Below are positions 8,641-17,661 of a stretch of DNA of 28,994 nucleotides, piece after piece; position 1 is the first letter of the stretch, and each line of letters starts with the position of its first letter. The DNA comes from a virus. Location: positions 1-28,994 of the IMG/VR virus record IMGVR_UViG_3300027742_000031; one strand, 5' to 3'. The notes beneath the pieces were generated by a model, which saw only the letters and a list, made by a program, of their open reading frames with translations, was not told where the DNA came from and ran no database searches. Made by a program: the position numbers and the translations under genes.

Positions 8641-8940
8641 TTACGCCTCGTTCATATCTACTGTTAATTTACCTGAATCGACCGTGAAGCCGGTTTCATC
8701 AGATGTGAGCGGGTTGCCGCTGCCTACCTGGGCTCTTAAGTCATTAATTAGCGCCCTTATGAGTGGCGCATCTTCGGCTTCAGACTCCTGAACTTCGTCC
8801 GCCGAATCAGCAGTTGTTTCCAGGTCTCTTTTTAACGATAGATAGTCTTCTATCATTCGATCTGACCAATCGGGGTTCGCATCTTTTACATCTTTGTAGG
8901 TCAGAAATATTTGCGTGAAACCGCTGCTTAAATTAGCCAT
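8641..8940 (-). CDS. small acidic protein of the tail module, unknown
   Basis: A 99-residue acidic protein. Its first half is predicted helical (YKDVKDANPDWSDRMIEDYLSLKRDLE), the middle is Asp/Glu-rich, and the last 20 residues look like a beta hairpin (GFTVDSGKLTVDMNEA). Its ATG overlaps the end of the gp10-like gene by eight bases, and the next gene starts two bases after its stop, so it belongs to the operon. It could be an adaptor linking the gp10-like ring to the fibrous protein encoded next. I do not recognise the family. Confidence 0.55.
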   Translation of the reverse strand: MANLSSGFTQIFLTYKDVKDANPDWSDRMIEDYLSLKRDLETTADSADEVQESEAEDAPLIRALINDLRAQVGSGNPLTSDETGFTVDSGKLTVDMNEA

Positions 8941-10345
8941 ACATTAGCTTGATAAAAGTAAAATTCAGTCTTTCGATTGATGCACATCGCACCTTGAGGC
9001 CAATCTTCTCACTTACATAGCCGAGACGATTAAGAATAAATCGAGTCCCGTAGCGCGACTGCTGGCCATACAGCGCCCACCACTCTGCTCCGTATGACAG
9101 CCCGTCATAAGTAAGCGAAACCGCGCAGGTAACGTCATCGGTATTAATTTGGTGGCCGGGAATGGTTTTTACTTCCAGCTGATCGATGCTTATCGCCTCA
9201 AGATCGATCATCGGTGAGTAAAATATTGACTCAACCATGTCGTCGTATTGAGAGGCGACCGAATCATCAAGCAGGCCAATATTTGAATTTTGATTGTCCC
9301 CGTAAACCCAGCCGAGGCGGGGGTCTAAAACTCCATTAATGCCGCGCCATTTTTCATCAGTAGTCACGCCAGATTTAACAATTGTCCAGGCGTATTCTTT
9401 GCCTAATTTCCTGGCAATGGTCGCATTAAATAAAAGCGTTTCATTTGGGAGCCGAACAACTAAAAACCTGTCTTCATCTTCAACCCTGGTTTCAAGCACG
9501 GCATCTGCAAGCTCAGCTTCTGTATAAGCTTTAATAATCTTAGTTACTTCACGAGTTGCGATGCTGCTATAAGTCCCAGCTGAAATAACGTGGATACTGA
9601 CTGACTCTTCGCGCCCGCCGCCAATAATATAAAACTGTCCTTCTAGCTCTGTTTCACAATGAGTGCCAACCACGCCACACTTAACGGCCTTACCTTCGAT
9701 GCGCCGAAAAGCAAAGTTGTCTGTCGCTTGGTTGACGAAGTATTCAGTTGTGTATCGGTTAAAAGCAATAATCTGATTGTCTGACGTCCTATCAACAGCA
9801 AGCGTTGGATCTGGCGAGAATTCAGATGTAGCGAATTTTAGCGGATCAATACTCGCTTCATTTAAAATATCTGTATGAAATAAATATTCGCCGTCTGTAA
9901 AAAAGTAATAACCATCAATCCATGTGTGATCGATGGGAGACCCCAAGTCAGAGTCAGTGCTTTGCGTGAGCGTGGTGCCGTCATAGCGCCACCACTTGCC
10001 ATCAGCAACAACTGATTGCGTGTTGAATGAATGGGCCATTGATGCCCGTTTTAAGCCGCTTATATCGCCAATCTGGGAAATACTGCCATCAGCTTCCACG
10101 CTGATTAGCTTGCCTCCAGATACCCGGTAATGATTACCCTGCCTTTCATTCCAGTACCCGCCGCGATCAACGCCAACACCAGCTCCATGAAAAACTAGAC
10201 CTGGGTGAGATAACAAGTACCCACTGGCGCCCAAGATATCCTTCGCTACCGCTGTAAAATTTACCGGCAATAAATCCCGATAGTCTGCATTTTTTACGGT
10301 TGAGTCGCCCTTGATGATCGGTATTGATAGGCTCTTTTGTGGCAT
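8933..10345 (-). CDS. packaged DNA stabilization protein, P22 gp10-like tail hub
   Basis: A 470-residue protein, nearly the same length as P22 gp10 (472), which forms a ring under the portal and gp4 and closes the filled head. The N terminus keeps the pattern NADYRDLLPVN followed by SGYLLSHPGL. The body consists of repeated strand units with aromatic and glycine turns (GKWWRYDG, DGYYFFTDGEYLFHTD, GVVGTHCETELEGQFYIIGGG), as in a beta-propeller. The gene follows the gp4-like gene through a TAATG overlap, as expected for two parts of one complex. Assignment is strong from order, length and motif. Confidence 0.88.
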   Translation of the reverse strand: MPQKSLSIPIIKGDSTVKNADYRDLLPVNFTAVAKDILGASGYLLSHPGLVFHGAGVGVDRGGYWNERQGNHYRVSGGKLISVEADGSISQIGDISGLKRASMAHSFNTQSVVADGKWWRYDGTTLTQSTDSDLGSPIDHTWIDGYYFFTDGEYLFHTDILNEASIDPLKFATSEFSPDPTLAVDRTSDNQIIAFNRYTTEYFVNQATDNFAFRRIEGKAVKCGVVGTHCETELEGQFYIIGGGREESVSIHVISAGTYSSIATREVTKIIKAYTEAELADAVLETRVEDEDRFLVVRLPNETLLFNATIARKLGKEYAWTIVKSGVTTDEKWRGINGVLDPRLGWVYGDNQNSNIGLLDDSVASQYDDMVESIFYSPMIDLEAISIDQLEVKTIPGHQINTDDVTCAVSLTYDGLSYGAEWWALYGQQSRYGTRFILNRLGYVSEKIGLKVRCASIERLNFTFIKLMYG

Positions 10346-11076
10346 TAAGTCACCGCCGGTACTGAGCGAACATCAAAATTTATCACTCTGATTTCTACGC
10401 GCCCAGCATCAGTAGTGATTTGTATTTTCACTTGCTGCCAGCTGCCCTCCGTTGCGTTGCTGCTGGCTTTAATGCGATAACTGATAACCGGGTCATCATT
10501 AGAGTCAGATTCAATATTAAGGCCTGCATCCGCTGTAATCGCATAGGAGCTGATGGCCTCGCCAGAAAGGTAAGAAGAAAAATCTTCCTTGTAATCGTTA
10601 ATTTCCCCGATTTCTATTATTTTGGTGGCGCACTCGTTTGGAGGTAATGCCGAAGGAGATTGGTAGCGGCGATGCCGACCGCCTCTTGAATTACCGTTGC
10701 CCAGTGGCATTCTTTGCGGGTACTGCACTTGCTGAATGCTTTTACTAGCCGTAATGGATGCGGCGCTAGAAAGAGCCCCTGACGCAATTGATGCTAATGC
10801 AAGCGGCACGTCTTTGCCGAAATCAGGGCATAGCCGCACAGCAAGATTTGTTTCCAGCATGCTCTTAAATTTGCGAGCGATATTGGTGAAGCTATTTAAG
10901 CCTGGGGTTTCTTCAAAATTGTAGCCAACGCATACATTGTTCGCGCGCAACTCTTCCGCCAAATCTTCAAGGCGATCAAGAGCAACAGCGTTATCCTCAG
11001 GCGTAGGCTGAACAGTCAGGCCCGAAACCCGCATCCGAGAATAAGCGCCGTTTATTATTTCGCTCTTAAGCGTCAT
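10345..11076 (-). CDS. head completion protein, P22 gp4-like, with extra C-terminal beta domain
   Basis: Residues 1 to about 135 match P22 gp4, the tail accessory factor that binds the portal after packaging: an N-terminal helical unit (MTLKSEIINGAYSRMRV), a second helix with LDRLEDLAEELR, and the motif YPQRMPLGNGNS, which corresponds to YPSRMPTGSGNS in P22. P22 gp4 has 166 residues; this protein has 243. About the last 85 (from KEDFSSYLSGEAISSY to VINFDVRSV) form a separate beta-sandwich-like domain of a type often found on phage fibres and decoration proteins. The ATG lies inside the end of the preceding 92-residue gene (11-base overlap). The extra domain may project from the tail or bind neighbouring parts; that is inference. 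Confidence 0.85.
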   Translation of the reverse strand: MTLKSEIINGAYSRMRVSGLTVQPTPEDNAVALDRLEDLAEELRANNVCVGYNFEETPGLNSFTNIARKFKSMLETNLAVRLCPDFGKDVPLALASIASGALSSAASITASKSIQQVQYPQRMPLGNGNSRGGRHRRYQSPSALPPNECATKIIEIGEINDYKEDFSSYLSGEAISSYAITADAGLNIESDSNDDPVISYRIKASSNATEGSWQQVKIQITTDAGRVEIRVINFDVRSVPAVT

Positions 11077-11344
11077 AACCTAGTTCCGACCTGAGTGTAC
11101 TAATGCGCTTGGTATCCCATTTGTCGATACCAGCAGCCTTGGCGGCTTCACGAATATCATCATTCGATGGTTCGGATGCATTAGAGTCATCATCTTGATC
11201 TTGATCAGTATCACCTTTTTCATGCTCTTGATCAGAATCATCATTCGATGGTTCGGATGCAGACCAACCAGCGTTTAGCATTTGAGGTACGTGAGCTGGA
11301 TCAACCAGCTCTTTTTCCCCATCTTTATGAAGCCATGTAGCCAT
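11066..11344 (-). CDS. small acidic repeat-containing protein between coat and gp4-like genes
   Basis: A 92-residue protein with three parts: an N-terminal 30 residues with two tryptophans (WLHKDGEKELVDPAHVPQML, AGW), a very acidic middle of about 35 residues rich in Asp, Gln and Ser, and a C-terminal helical unit (REAAKAAGIDKWDTKRISTLRSEL). The peptide SEPSNDD occurs twice, flanking the acidic linker. The start at 11344 has a good ribosome site (GGAGAAGAAAA). It is the first gene after a terminator that follows the coat gene. The layout suggests a two-headed linker protein of the head, but I know no matching family. Confidence 0.6.
   Translation of the reverse strand: MATWLHKDGEKELVDPAHVPQMLNAGWSASEPSNDDSDQEHEKGDTDQDQDDDSNASEPSNDDIREAAKAAGIDKWDTKRISTLRSELGYDA
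11156..11261. repeat. 25-base direct repeat pair inside the acidic linker gene
   Basis: Bases 11156-11180 and 11237-11261 are identical over 25 bases. The copies begin 81 bases apart, a multiple of three, so recombination between them would remove or add 27 codons without shifting the frame. They encode the two ASEPSNDD peptides. Confidence 0.9.
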
Positions 11345-11360
11345 TTTTCTTCTCCGGATT

Positions 11361-11390
11361 AAAATAAAAAAGGGGCCGTTAAGCCCCTTT
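11361..11390 (-). terminator. intrinsic terminator after the coat gene
   Basis: An eight-pair stem, AAAGGGGC with GCCCCTTT (11369-11376 and 11383-11390), has a six-base loop and is followed on the minus strand by TTTATTTT. It lies 27 bases after the coat stop and 16 bases before the next start codon. It probably trims most transcripts after the coat gene, so coat protein is made in excess over tail parts unless polymerase is antiterminated. Confidence 0.82.
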
Positions 11391-11417
11391 CTGGTTTTAC
11401 TACTAATTTTGCTAATA

Positions 11418-12683
11418 CTAGTAGGTTACGCCCACGCCAACCCGCGATGGGTCTTTGATGGTGATGCCATACCAGGTGAATAAACGGTAACGAAAGGTCA
11501 TGGTTGCAATGTCGCCATCGTAAACCATGTACATTTTCTGGCCGTTTTTCATGGTGTGACTGATAACCTTCATTCCGCTGAACTGCTTGAACAATTCGGC
11601 AGGAATGGTTCCGCCAAGCACTTCGACAGCCTCTTTGTCCCAAAACAAATTAGACTTGTTGGTCGCATCAATGTTCACACGGTCAACAGTGTCCAGGTTG
11701 GCGATAGTGGTATTAATATTGGCATACGCTTTTTCGGTCTCGGTCAAGGCCGCATCATCTGCCGCAATGGGTTTAGGATAGACAGTGATTGACGTGCCGG
11801 TTGGCTTGGCAACAACGGTGAACGTCATTAGCTGCCCGGTTGCCACCTTGTCTGTCAGACCTACAGATTGAATTGCTCCAAACGTTACCTTGTCGCCAAC
11901 GTTATACCCCGCTGATGCCGCGACAGGAATTGTTGCTGAGCGATAATCCACGTTCGTTACAACGCCGGTTGTCGCGTCAACAGACCCACCCTCTGGCTTA
12001 AAGGATTGAGCGCCCGTTACGGTTGTCGCCGGATTAGCTCCGCCAGCCAGATTGGGCAGGAACGAACCTGTGAAAACATCGAATCCGGCTATATTTGCGC
12101 CAATCTGCCCTTTGCTCCACGCATCGCTCTCAGGTCGCCCCTGGAGTGTTTGGCGCGCAGCAAGGTCGCTGGAGAATAACTTTGTATCTCGGTCATTCAG
12201 CATGAAACAACGCTTATTATTCATGCCTTGGCGCTCATTCATTATCGCCTGAGCTTCCGATACGAAGTTATAGCCACTGGTTGCGTTTGAGCGAATAACA
12301 AGCGACCCCTGTGTCGCCATAGCAGCGGCAATGGCTCGATTAAGCTCCGTTGCCTGCTTTCTGCCTGACTCTTTCCCGCGATCCTCCCAGAACCGCTGGT
12401 CGCGCATTTTGTCTGCGCGCTGCTCAACGAAATCGTTTGAAGGAGTGCCCAATACAGCCGGGTAAGTCTCCTCGATGATTTCTTGCTCTTTGCCGGTCAA
12501 ATCCCATCCAGATATAACTGGGGCATGTTGCTGAGCTGGTCGCCACACGAAGTTTTCACCGTTCTGCATCGCTTCGGGATCGGGCTCGTGATAATCAACC
12601 AAGCCGAGCATCGCTTCTTCATGCTCGTGCGTTTCAATAGCGTTCTCAAAAAGAACTTGTGCAATCTTTCCTGTGCTAGCCAT
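11418..12683 (-). CDS. major capsid (coat) protein, P22 gp5-like
   Basis: A 421-residue coat protein, close to P22 gp5 (430), which assembles with scaffold into a T=7 procapsid. The match runs along the whole chain: an N-terminal arm with ENFVWRPAQQHAPVISGWDLTGK (compare the P22 IWMP-EQ-GWDLTDK pattern), NDFVEQRADKMRD, GSLVIRS, then VTGAQSFKP, GDKVTFGA and YPKPIAADDAALTETEKAYANINT, and a C terminus with GDIATMTFRYRLFTWYGI. The segment around residues 225 to 315 corresponds to the inserted I-domain of P22 coat, which folds as a six-stranded barrel and helps form correctly sized capsids. AGGAG precedes ATG 12683. It follows the scaffold gene closely. Confidence 0.95.
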   Translation of the reverse strand: MASTGKIAQVLFENAIETHEHEEAMLGLVDYHEPDPEAMQNGENFVWRPAQQHAPVISGWDLTGKEQEIIEETYPAVLGTPSNDFVEQRADKMRDQRFWEDRGKESGRKQATELNRAIAAAMATQGSLVIRSNATSGYNFVSEAQAIMNERQGMNNKRCFMLNDRDTKLFSSDLAARQTLQGRPESDAWSKGQIGANIAGFDVFTGSFLPNLAGGANPATTVTGAQSFKPEGGSVDATTGVVTNVDYRSATIPVAASAGYNVGDKVTFGAIQSVGLTDKVATGQLMTFTVVAKPTGTSITVYPKPIAADDAALTETEKAYANINTTIANLDTVDRVNIDATNKSNLFWDKEAVEVLGGTIPAELFKQFSGMKVISHTMKNGQKMYMVYDGDIATMTFRYRLFTWYGITIKDPSRVGVGVTY

Positions 12684-12697
12684 GGGCTATCTCCTAA

Positions 12698-13792
12698 TTA
12701 CCAATTACTTACATTGGCACCGGCTTTGCGCGCCTTCATTCTGGCGTCGAAAGCTGCTTGCGTGTCATCCGAAGCACTCGCTTTGTCGTACGCTTTCTTC
12801 AAAGCTTTGTGCTCATCTCCGCCAGCAGCATCGCCTTCTAGATGCGGCGCGGGTTTCGGTGCATTCGATTTTCGTTTTTGAGGCGCGCTCAATTGGGCCT
12901 TAAGCTCACCAAGATACATGGCGGCTTTAAGCCCGCTGGAATCAGAGGTAAGCAAATTCTGCAGTTTTGTGCGCTTGTCGGCATTAACGCCAAGGCTATA
13001 AAAAACCTTCTCGCTGCCTGCACCCAAATCTGAAATAAGCTTATCGGTCACAGCATCGCCGCCGCCCGGAACAATGGCATCAATTGACGCCCTCACCGTT
13101 CTATCTGCAGCTTGATATGTTTCCGCCTTGATTCCGCTTTCTTTCGAAAGCTTGACTGCGCGCTCGTAATGCTGATCAACGCCGGTATTAATTTCTTCTA
13201 AAAGCGCCTGCTGCTGCCGATTGGTTTCGGCTTCTTTGGCTTGGGCCGCCTGCTTCGCTGAGCTTTTTTCCATGTTGAAATCTGACAATGCCTCTAGATA
13301 AGCTTCATCAGGATCATCATGCTCATAAAAGTCTTCGCGCTTAGGGCGGTTAAGCTGTTTCGCGGGTGGCGGGCCGTTTTCCAATTCGGCAACTTTGGCT
13401 TTTAGCTTATCAACTTCGGCGTTATGCTCTTCCTTCGCTTTAGAAAGTTTCCCTTTGTAATGCTCTCGGGCACCTTTCCATGCGGCGTTAGGAATTTCAT
13501 CAGCTGACTGTTCTTCACCAGAGTCCATCCAGTCTTCAATATCAGAATCGCCGGGTTCGCCTTCGGAGGCTTCCGCATCAGGCTCATTGCCATTTGGCTT
13601 GCTGCCGTCAGACTCATTGCCATTTGGCTTATCGCCATCGGGCTTATCGCCTGAATCCTCGTCGCTTACTTCCGGGTCGCCATCAATCGCGTCTGCGTTA
13701 GCGTCTTCTTTGCCCGCCTGCGGAGGAAGGTTAGCGCCTGCTTCTGCTTCGGCGTTTTCAGCCTTCAGTTCTTCTAGTGTTTTTTCAGCCAT
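12698..13792 (-). CDS. scaffolding protein, P22 gp8 position
   Basis: A 364-residue, highly acidic, helical protein between portal and coat genes, the place of P22 scaffold gp8 (303 residues). Residues 15 to 100 are Asp/Glu/Gly/Pro-rich and contain a repeated SKPNGNEPD-type unit; residues 110 to 200 are a charged coiled coil (KGKLSKAKEEHNAEVDKLKAKVAELENG). The C-terminal 60 residues are basic, helical and Ala/Lys-rich (KRKSNAPKPAP, HKALKKAYDKA, FDARMKARKAG), fitting the coat-binding helix-turn-helix end of P22 scaffold. An 18-base direct repeat (13583-13600 and 13613-13630) encodes the N-terminal repeats. GAGG precedes ATG 13792. I see no protease, so the scaffold is probably released intact. 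Confidence 0.85.
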   Translation of the reverse strand: MAEKTLEELKAENAEAEAGANLPPQAGKEDANADAIDGDPEVSDEDSGDKPDGDKPNGNESDGSKPNGNEPDAEASEGEPGDSDIEDWMDSGEEQSADEIPNAAWKGAREHYKGKLSKAKEEHNAEVDKLKAKVAELENGPPPAKQLNRPKREDFYEHDDPDEAYLEALSDFNMEKSSAKQAAQAKEAETNRQQQALLEEINTGVDQHYERAVKLSKESGIKAETYQAADRTVRASIDAIVPGGGDAVTDKLISDLGAGSEKVFYSLGVNADKRTKLQNLLTSDSSGLKAAMYLGELKAQLSAPQKRKSNAPKPAPHLEGDAAGGDEHKALKKAYDKASASDDTQAAFDARMKARKAGANVSNW

Positions 13793-13867
13793 GGTCTAGC
13801 CTCGCGTTTGGTAATAGCGATAACTCTGTGTATCTCACAGATAAGATTGCCGTTTGACCTGTCGGCG

Positions 13868-15997
13868 TCAGTAAGTTTGGTTAACCCTTGCGCGGAATGA
13901 CCCGTTCGACCTGGTGGGTTGGGTTATTTTGAATGCGTTGTCGATTTGCTGGCCTTGTGATTTATGCTTTATAAATTCAATATCAGCGCCGGCCTTCTGC
14001 GCCGCAACTTCCACATTTGCGCGGTCTGTTTCGGCTTTGAATATATCAATCTGTAATTTGCCTTGGTCGTTCTGTGCTTTAGCCTGGTCGACTTGAGCTT
14101 GCCTCTGCTCGCGCATTATTTGAGCGTCTGCCTTTTTATTTTCGGCTTGAGCGGCAACCATCATTGGGTCTGGCTGCTGTCCTTGCTGTGCCTGGGCGAC
14201 CATTTCTTTTTCTTCGTCGGTTTCGGGCTCAACAACACCGCTAAGAATTAACTGCTTACGGGCATAATCACGAATATCATCAAAAGCAACGCCGTCGATT
14301 AATGTGGCCTGCTTCAGGATTAACAATTTCATCAATGCCGGATCAACCTGAGCAACTGCCGCTGCCATGCTGCTCAACTGCTCGATAGTCTGTTCTTTTT
14401 TCGTTGAGTAGCTGGGGCCAATCTCAGCGAATACATTGAATTCCATGTTGGTGATATCGTTCAGGATTAGCATTTCGCCGGTTTCTTCGTCCTGAATTGA
14501 TTCCATTACCTCTGATGATTTTGTTGTTCCATCGGGCAGAGTTAGCAATACCTTCCTGGGCGCATCGTAAACACTGGATGCCATGGATGCATAAATTTCA
14601 GCATCGCGGCGCTTGGCATGCTTGAGGTTTTGCTGGTAAACAATGGATTGCTGATCAAGGCGGTTTTGCAGTGCGTTAACAGCTTTACCGGATAAATCAG
14701 GGTCGGCAATATCTTGTGGCAAACCTGGGTTTGCGACATCTTCAACGGCCTGCTTGGATAGCTCGATTGATGCGACTAATGAGGTCGGCACCGGTTGTTC
14801 TGGCATCTGGGCAACTGGGCCGATAGGCAGCTGCTCCCCATTTATCGTTGTTCTGTTTTGCAGATTGTATGGAAAATTGGAATCAGCCCCGTTCTCCTGG
14901 TACATGTGCTCATGCCCCAAGATTTGCTCAGGGTAGAAGATGGGCTTGGGTCTTGGTGACCTTGAAGTAATATCCGCCAAATAACTTAACTGGAAATTGC
15001 GTAAGCGCTGAGGGTCTTTTGCCAATCGCGTGACGCCTTCGTAATGCTCCTCGTCCTCAACAAATGCGCGCTCACCATAGGTCGGCACAACAGGAAGGTT
15101 TTCACCTGCGATAACGTAATCAGAAATAATTTGAGCGCCAGAAGCAATGTACTTGGTAACCTGCCAGCGGGTAATTTTTCTCTCTTCATCTATGGTGTAA
15201 CCAGCATCAATCAGCTCATCCATGTGATCAACCAGGTCAGATTCCAGCAGCATTAAAGGCTGACCCAGCGGATCCATCATGGTAAATACTTTATCTTTTA
15301 CTTTTTTCTTGTGGTAGAAGGAGGCCACATAAATGACTTCATTCTGGCTCTGAACCCACGGGTAAGTATAAGAATGCTCTGGCTGTGCAAATGATGAGAA
15401 ATTGTAGTTTTCTTTTTCGCCAATATCTTTGCCGGTTTCTTCTTTAATTAATTCCCGGTAACCATCGTACGAGTAAGCCGTTAACAATGAGACGTACTTT
15501 GCGTCAGACTTGTCCAGTGATTTTGCATTAGGATCCCAGAAGCATTTGTTGTTGGCTTCATAGATCGGGCGGCGTCGAATAACCTGGTTCTTGTTGCCCG
15601 CCCTATTTGATACATATTTGGTGTAAAGCTCCCATGCTCCCACGCCACACACTACGGCTTCAGCAGATGCGTTCTCGTAGGACTCTAGGCTGGTATTCAC
15701 CCTATCATCGGATAAGTACAGGCCATCAATTAAATCAGCGCCATCCTCGCGATCATCATCCGTAGGTTGGAAATCTATCTGAATTGGATTTGCTCTTAAA
15801 TCGCCAATAATCTGCCGACCAGCCTTACGCAAAACATTAAACTCCCCGCGATACGCTAACGAAGAATCGCCAAGCAAAGCATCATCCCATTGCGTCACCC
15901 AGTAGAACGTCATGTCATCAGCGGCGCGCTCGCGAGTAGTCTGCCCATTGATATACGCCTTGTCATGCAGGCGCTTTATATCTTTTAGCTCAAGCAT
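13868..15997 (-). CDS. portal protein, P22 gp1-like
   Basis: A 709-residue portal (P22 gp1 has 725), the dodecameric ring through which DNA enters and leaves the head. The N-terminal region (DDMTFYWVTQWDDALLGDSSLAYRGEFNVLRKAGRQIIGDLRANPIQIDFQPTDDD, quoted here only by its residues 27-82 span) matches the P22-type portal core. The middle contains the wing and stem segments, and the C-terminal part (residues 600 to 690) is a long Gln/Ala/Lys-rich helix like the barrel of the P22 portal. ATG 15997 overlaps the large terminase stop as TAATG, so the packaging motor and portal are made together. Confidence 0.93.
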   Translation of the reverse strand: MLELKDIKRLHDKAYINGQTTRERAADDMTFYWVTQWDDALLGDSSLAYRGEFNVLRKAGRQIIGDLRANPIQIDFQPTDDDREDGADLIDGLYLSDDRVNTSLESYENASAEAVVCGVGAWELYTKYVSNRAGNKNQVIRRRPIYEANNKCFWDPNAKSLDKSDAKYVSLLTAYSYDGYRELIKEETGKDIGEKENYNFSSFAQPEHSYTYPWVQSQNEVIYVASFYHKKKVKDKVFTMMDPLGQPLMLLESDLVDHMDELIDAGYTIDEERKITRWQVTKYIASGAQIISDYVIAGENLPVVPTYGERAFVEDEEHYEGVTRLAKDPQRLRNFQLSYLADITSRSPRPKPIFYPEQILGHEHMYQENGADSNFPYNLQNRTTINGEQLPIGPVAQMPEQPVPTSLVASIELSKQAVEDVANPGLPQDIADPDLSGKAVNALQNRLDQQSIVYQQNLKHAKRRDAEIYASMASSVYDAPRKVLLTLPDGTTKSSEVMESIQDEETGEMLILNDITNMEFNVFAEIGPSYSTKKEQTIEQLSSMAAAVAQVDPALMKLLILKQATLIDGVAFDDIRDYARKQLILSGVVEPETDEEKEMVAQAQQGQQPDPMMVAAQAENKKADAQIMREQRQAQVDQAKAQNDQGKLQIDIFKAETDRANVEVAAQKAGADIEFIKHKSQGQQIDNAFKITQPTRSNGSFRARVNQTY

Positions 15998-17661
15998 TAT
16001 CTACGTCCCATGGGGCGAATGGGCTGAGGTGACTTAAATGTCATAATATTATTAATAATGCACCCGTTATCAAAAGACATCATTACGTCATCACCAAGGT
16101 TGGGCGAAGGAATTCGCAGCTTTGAGCCGTCTGGCATTAATATTCCTTTCCGCATTTCTTGCTTCGAATAAAGTTCAATAGAGTTTGTCGCATTGGGCTT
16201 TATTGGTAGTCGACATAATTCAGACCTGAGCTTAGCCAGGCACTTGATGTCGCTTGAGAAGCTAATTAGATCATCGGGGTCTGAATACTTTTTGTGAACA
16301 ACCGCTTCATACGTTTTTCGGCATCGCTCGGCAATGGCAACGTAATTTTGAGCCCGCTTGTTTTTAAACACATCTTTGTTTGTTTTGCTGCCGTGCATGC
16401 CGTAGAACTCGTTGGCTTCACAGATCGCCTCGGGGTTGTGCACGCCTTCAGATCCCTTAAACATCACTGAATTGATTTTCGTTCCTTTGAAATTGGTCGC
16501 AGCCTGGTTTCTTAGTAGTGCACCCATGCCATCACAATCCCAAACAAACACGTCAATATTTTGTTTCAGCGCTTCACCGCACGCATAATCAAACGCATCA
16601 TTGCCGTTGGCTGCTTGAATCTCTTCCATGTGGGTGAAAACAACACCGTGCCGTATGGCCAAGGTTTTGGCGTCTCCGCCTACATCGGCAACATCGTGCG
16701 AGGCAATCTTTGCCCCCTTGGGCTCAAATCCAAGTTTAATGTGAGCATCGACACAAGCATCAAACCAATCTTCTTCAATGAGCGAGTTTTCAATGTCGTC
16801 ACTGAACTCACCATTCCAAATGTGATTGAACCGGGCTTTACTCATTAAACCTTTGTCGCGCTTTGATTTATCTTTTTTGTACTCAGTGGTCAGCGCTTCA
16901 TCGCCCTCAAACCAAGGGTTGTCTCGAAACGAGAGGTTGATGATTAGGTGAAATTCGTCTTCGTAAAGACCATCTCTATCCAGCGCGTCCTGGTACGGAG
17001 TAATGAATTCCAGGCTCATTGGGTCGTTGGCGCTCTTGGGGTTCCATAAATACCAAAGTTCAGCGCCGGGCACGCCCCTTAATGTTGGGCCCAGCGTATC
17101 GATTGCCATTTGCGATGTGTTTGCAGATTCTTCAAGCAGGAAATACTTATATTCAAACAGCGACTTCATGTCTTCAACGTTGCGCAGGCCGCCGAATGAA
17201 ATAATCCCGCCATTAACGTGACTAACTCGCCACTTGGATTCAATGGGCCTAAAACCGGCAAGCTTTAAAGCCGAAATCCTTCCGTTAATCCCTTTATAAA
17301 TCGACTGGCTCAAGGACTTCATCTGCTCACGTAAGCAAAACACCCCAGAGCCGTTCGAATTGACCTCGCCAATCATTGCATCCATTGCGAATATGGATTT
17401 GGTTGCGGCCCTACCGCCAAACAGGCATTTGTATTTTTTATGCTTAAGGATTACCGGCTCTAATTTTTCAGCCAGGTAAATGGTTGGCTCTTCGTCGGTA
17501 GCAACCATGTTGCCAATAGTGCCTTTCCATCGTCTTATTACGTTTGGCTGACCATAAACAACCTTATCAACAACGCCGTAAACTGATTTCTCCAGCTTGC
17601 CTGTACTCGCCTTGGCAAGGGGCTCAACCCGGTCTAGCCGTTTTTTTAGAGAGCTAGCCAC
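15997..17661 (-). CDS. terminase large subunit (ATPase and nuclease)
   Basis: The 554-residue packaging motor. The N-terminal ATPase has a Walker A GGRAATKS (residues 82-89), a Walker B strand KYFLLEES (172-179) with the catalytic glutamate, and a coupling motif LWNPKSAN (205-212). The C-terminal RNase H-like nuclease has acidic residues in SHDVADVGGD (D323, D326) and in VFVWDCDG (D375, D377), with a further Asp in the ISFSSD region near residue 480, fitting the metal-binding triad. It starts at GTG 17661, eight bases inside the small subunit gene. P22-like phages package by headful cutting, which is likely here but cannot be shown from this sequence. Confidence 0.94.
   Translation of the reverse strand: MASSLKKRLDRVEPLAKASTGKLEKSVYGVVDKVVYGQPNVIRRWKGTIGNMVATDEEPTIYLAEKLEPVILKHKKYKCLFGGRAATKSIFAMDAMIGEVNSNGSGVFCLREQMKSLSQSIYKGINGRISALKLAGFRPIESKWRVSHVNGGIISFGGLRNVEDMKSLFEYKYFLLEESANTSQMAIDTLGPTLRGVPGAELWYLWNPKSANDPMSLEFITPYQDALDRDGLYEDEFHLIINLSFRDNPWFEGDEALTTEYKKDKSKRDKGLMSKARFNHIWNGEFSDDIENSLIEEDWFDACVDAHIKLGFEPKGAKIASHDVADVGGDAKTLAIRHGVVFTHMEEIQAANGNDAFDYACGEALKQNIDVFVWDCDGMGALLRNQAATNFKGTKINSVMFKGSEGVHNPEAICEANEFYGMHGSKTNKDVFKNKRAQNYVAIAERCRKTYEAVVHKKYSDPDDLISFSSDIKCLAKLRSELCRLPIKPNATNSIELYSKQEMRKGILMPDGSKLRIPSPNLGDDVMMSFDNGCIINNIMTFKSPQPIRPMGRR

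Noticed and set aside
13825-13841. TCTGTG/CACAGA hairpin between portal and scaffold genes
   Set aside because: The stem is only six pairs with no T-run on either strand, so I would not call it a terminator or an operator.
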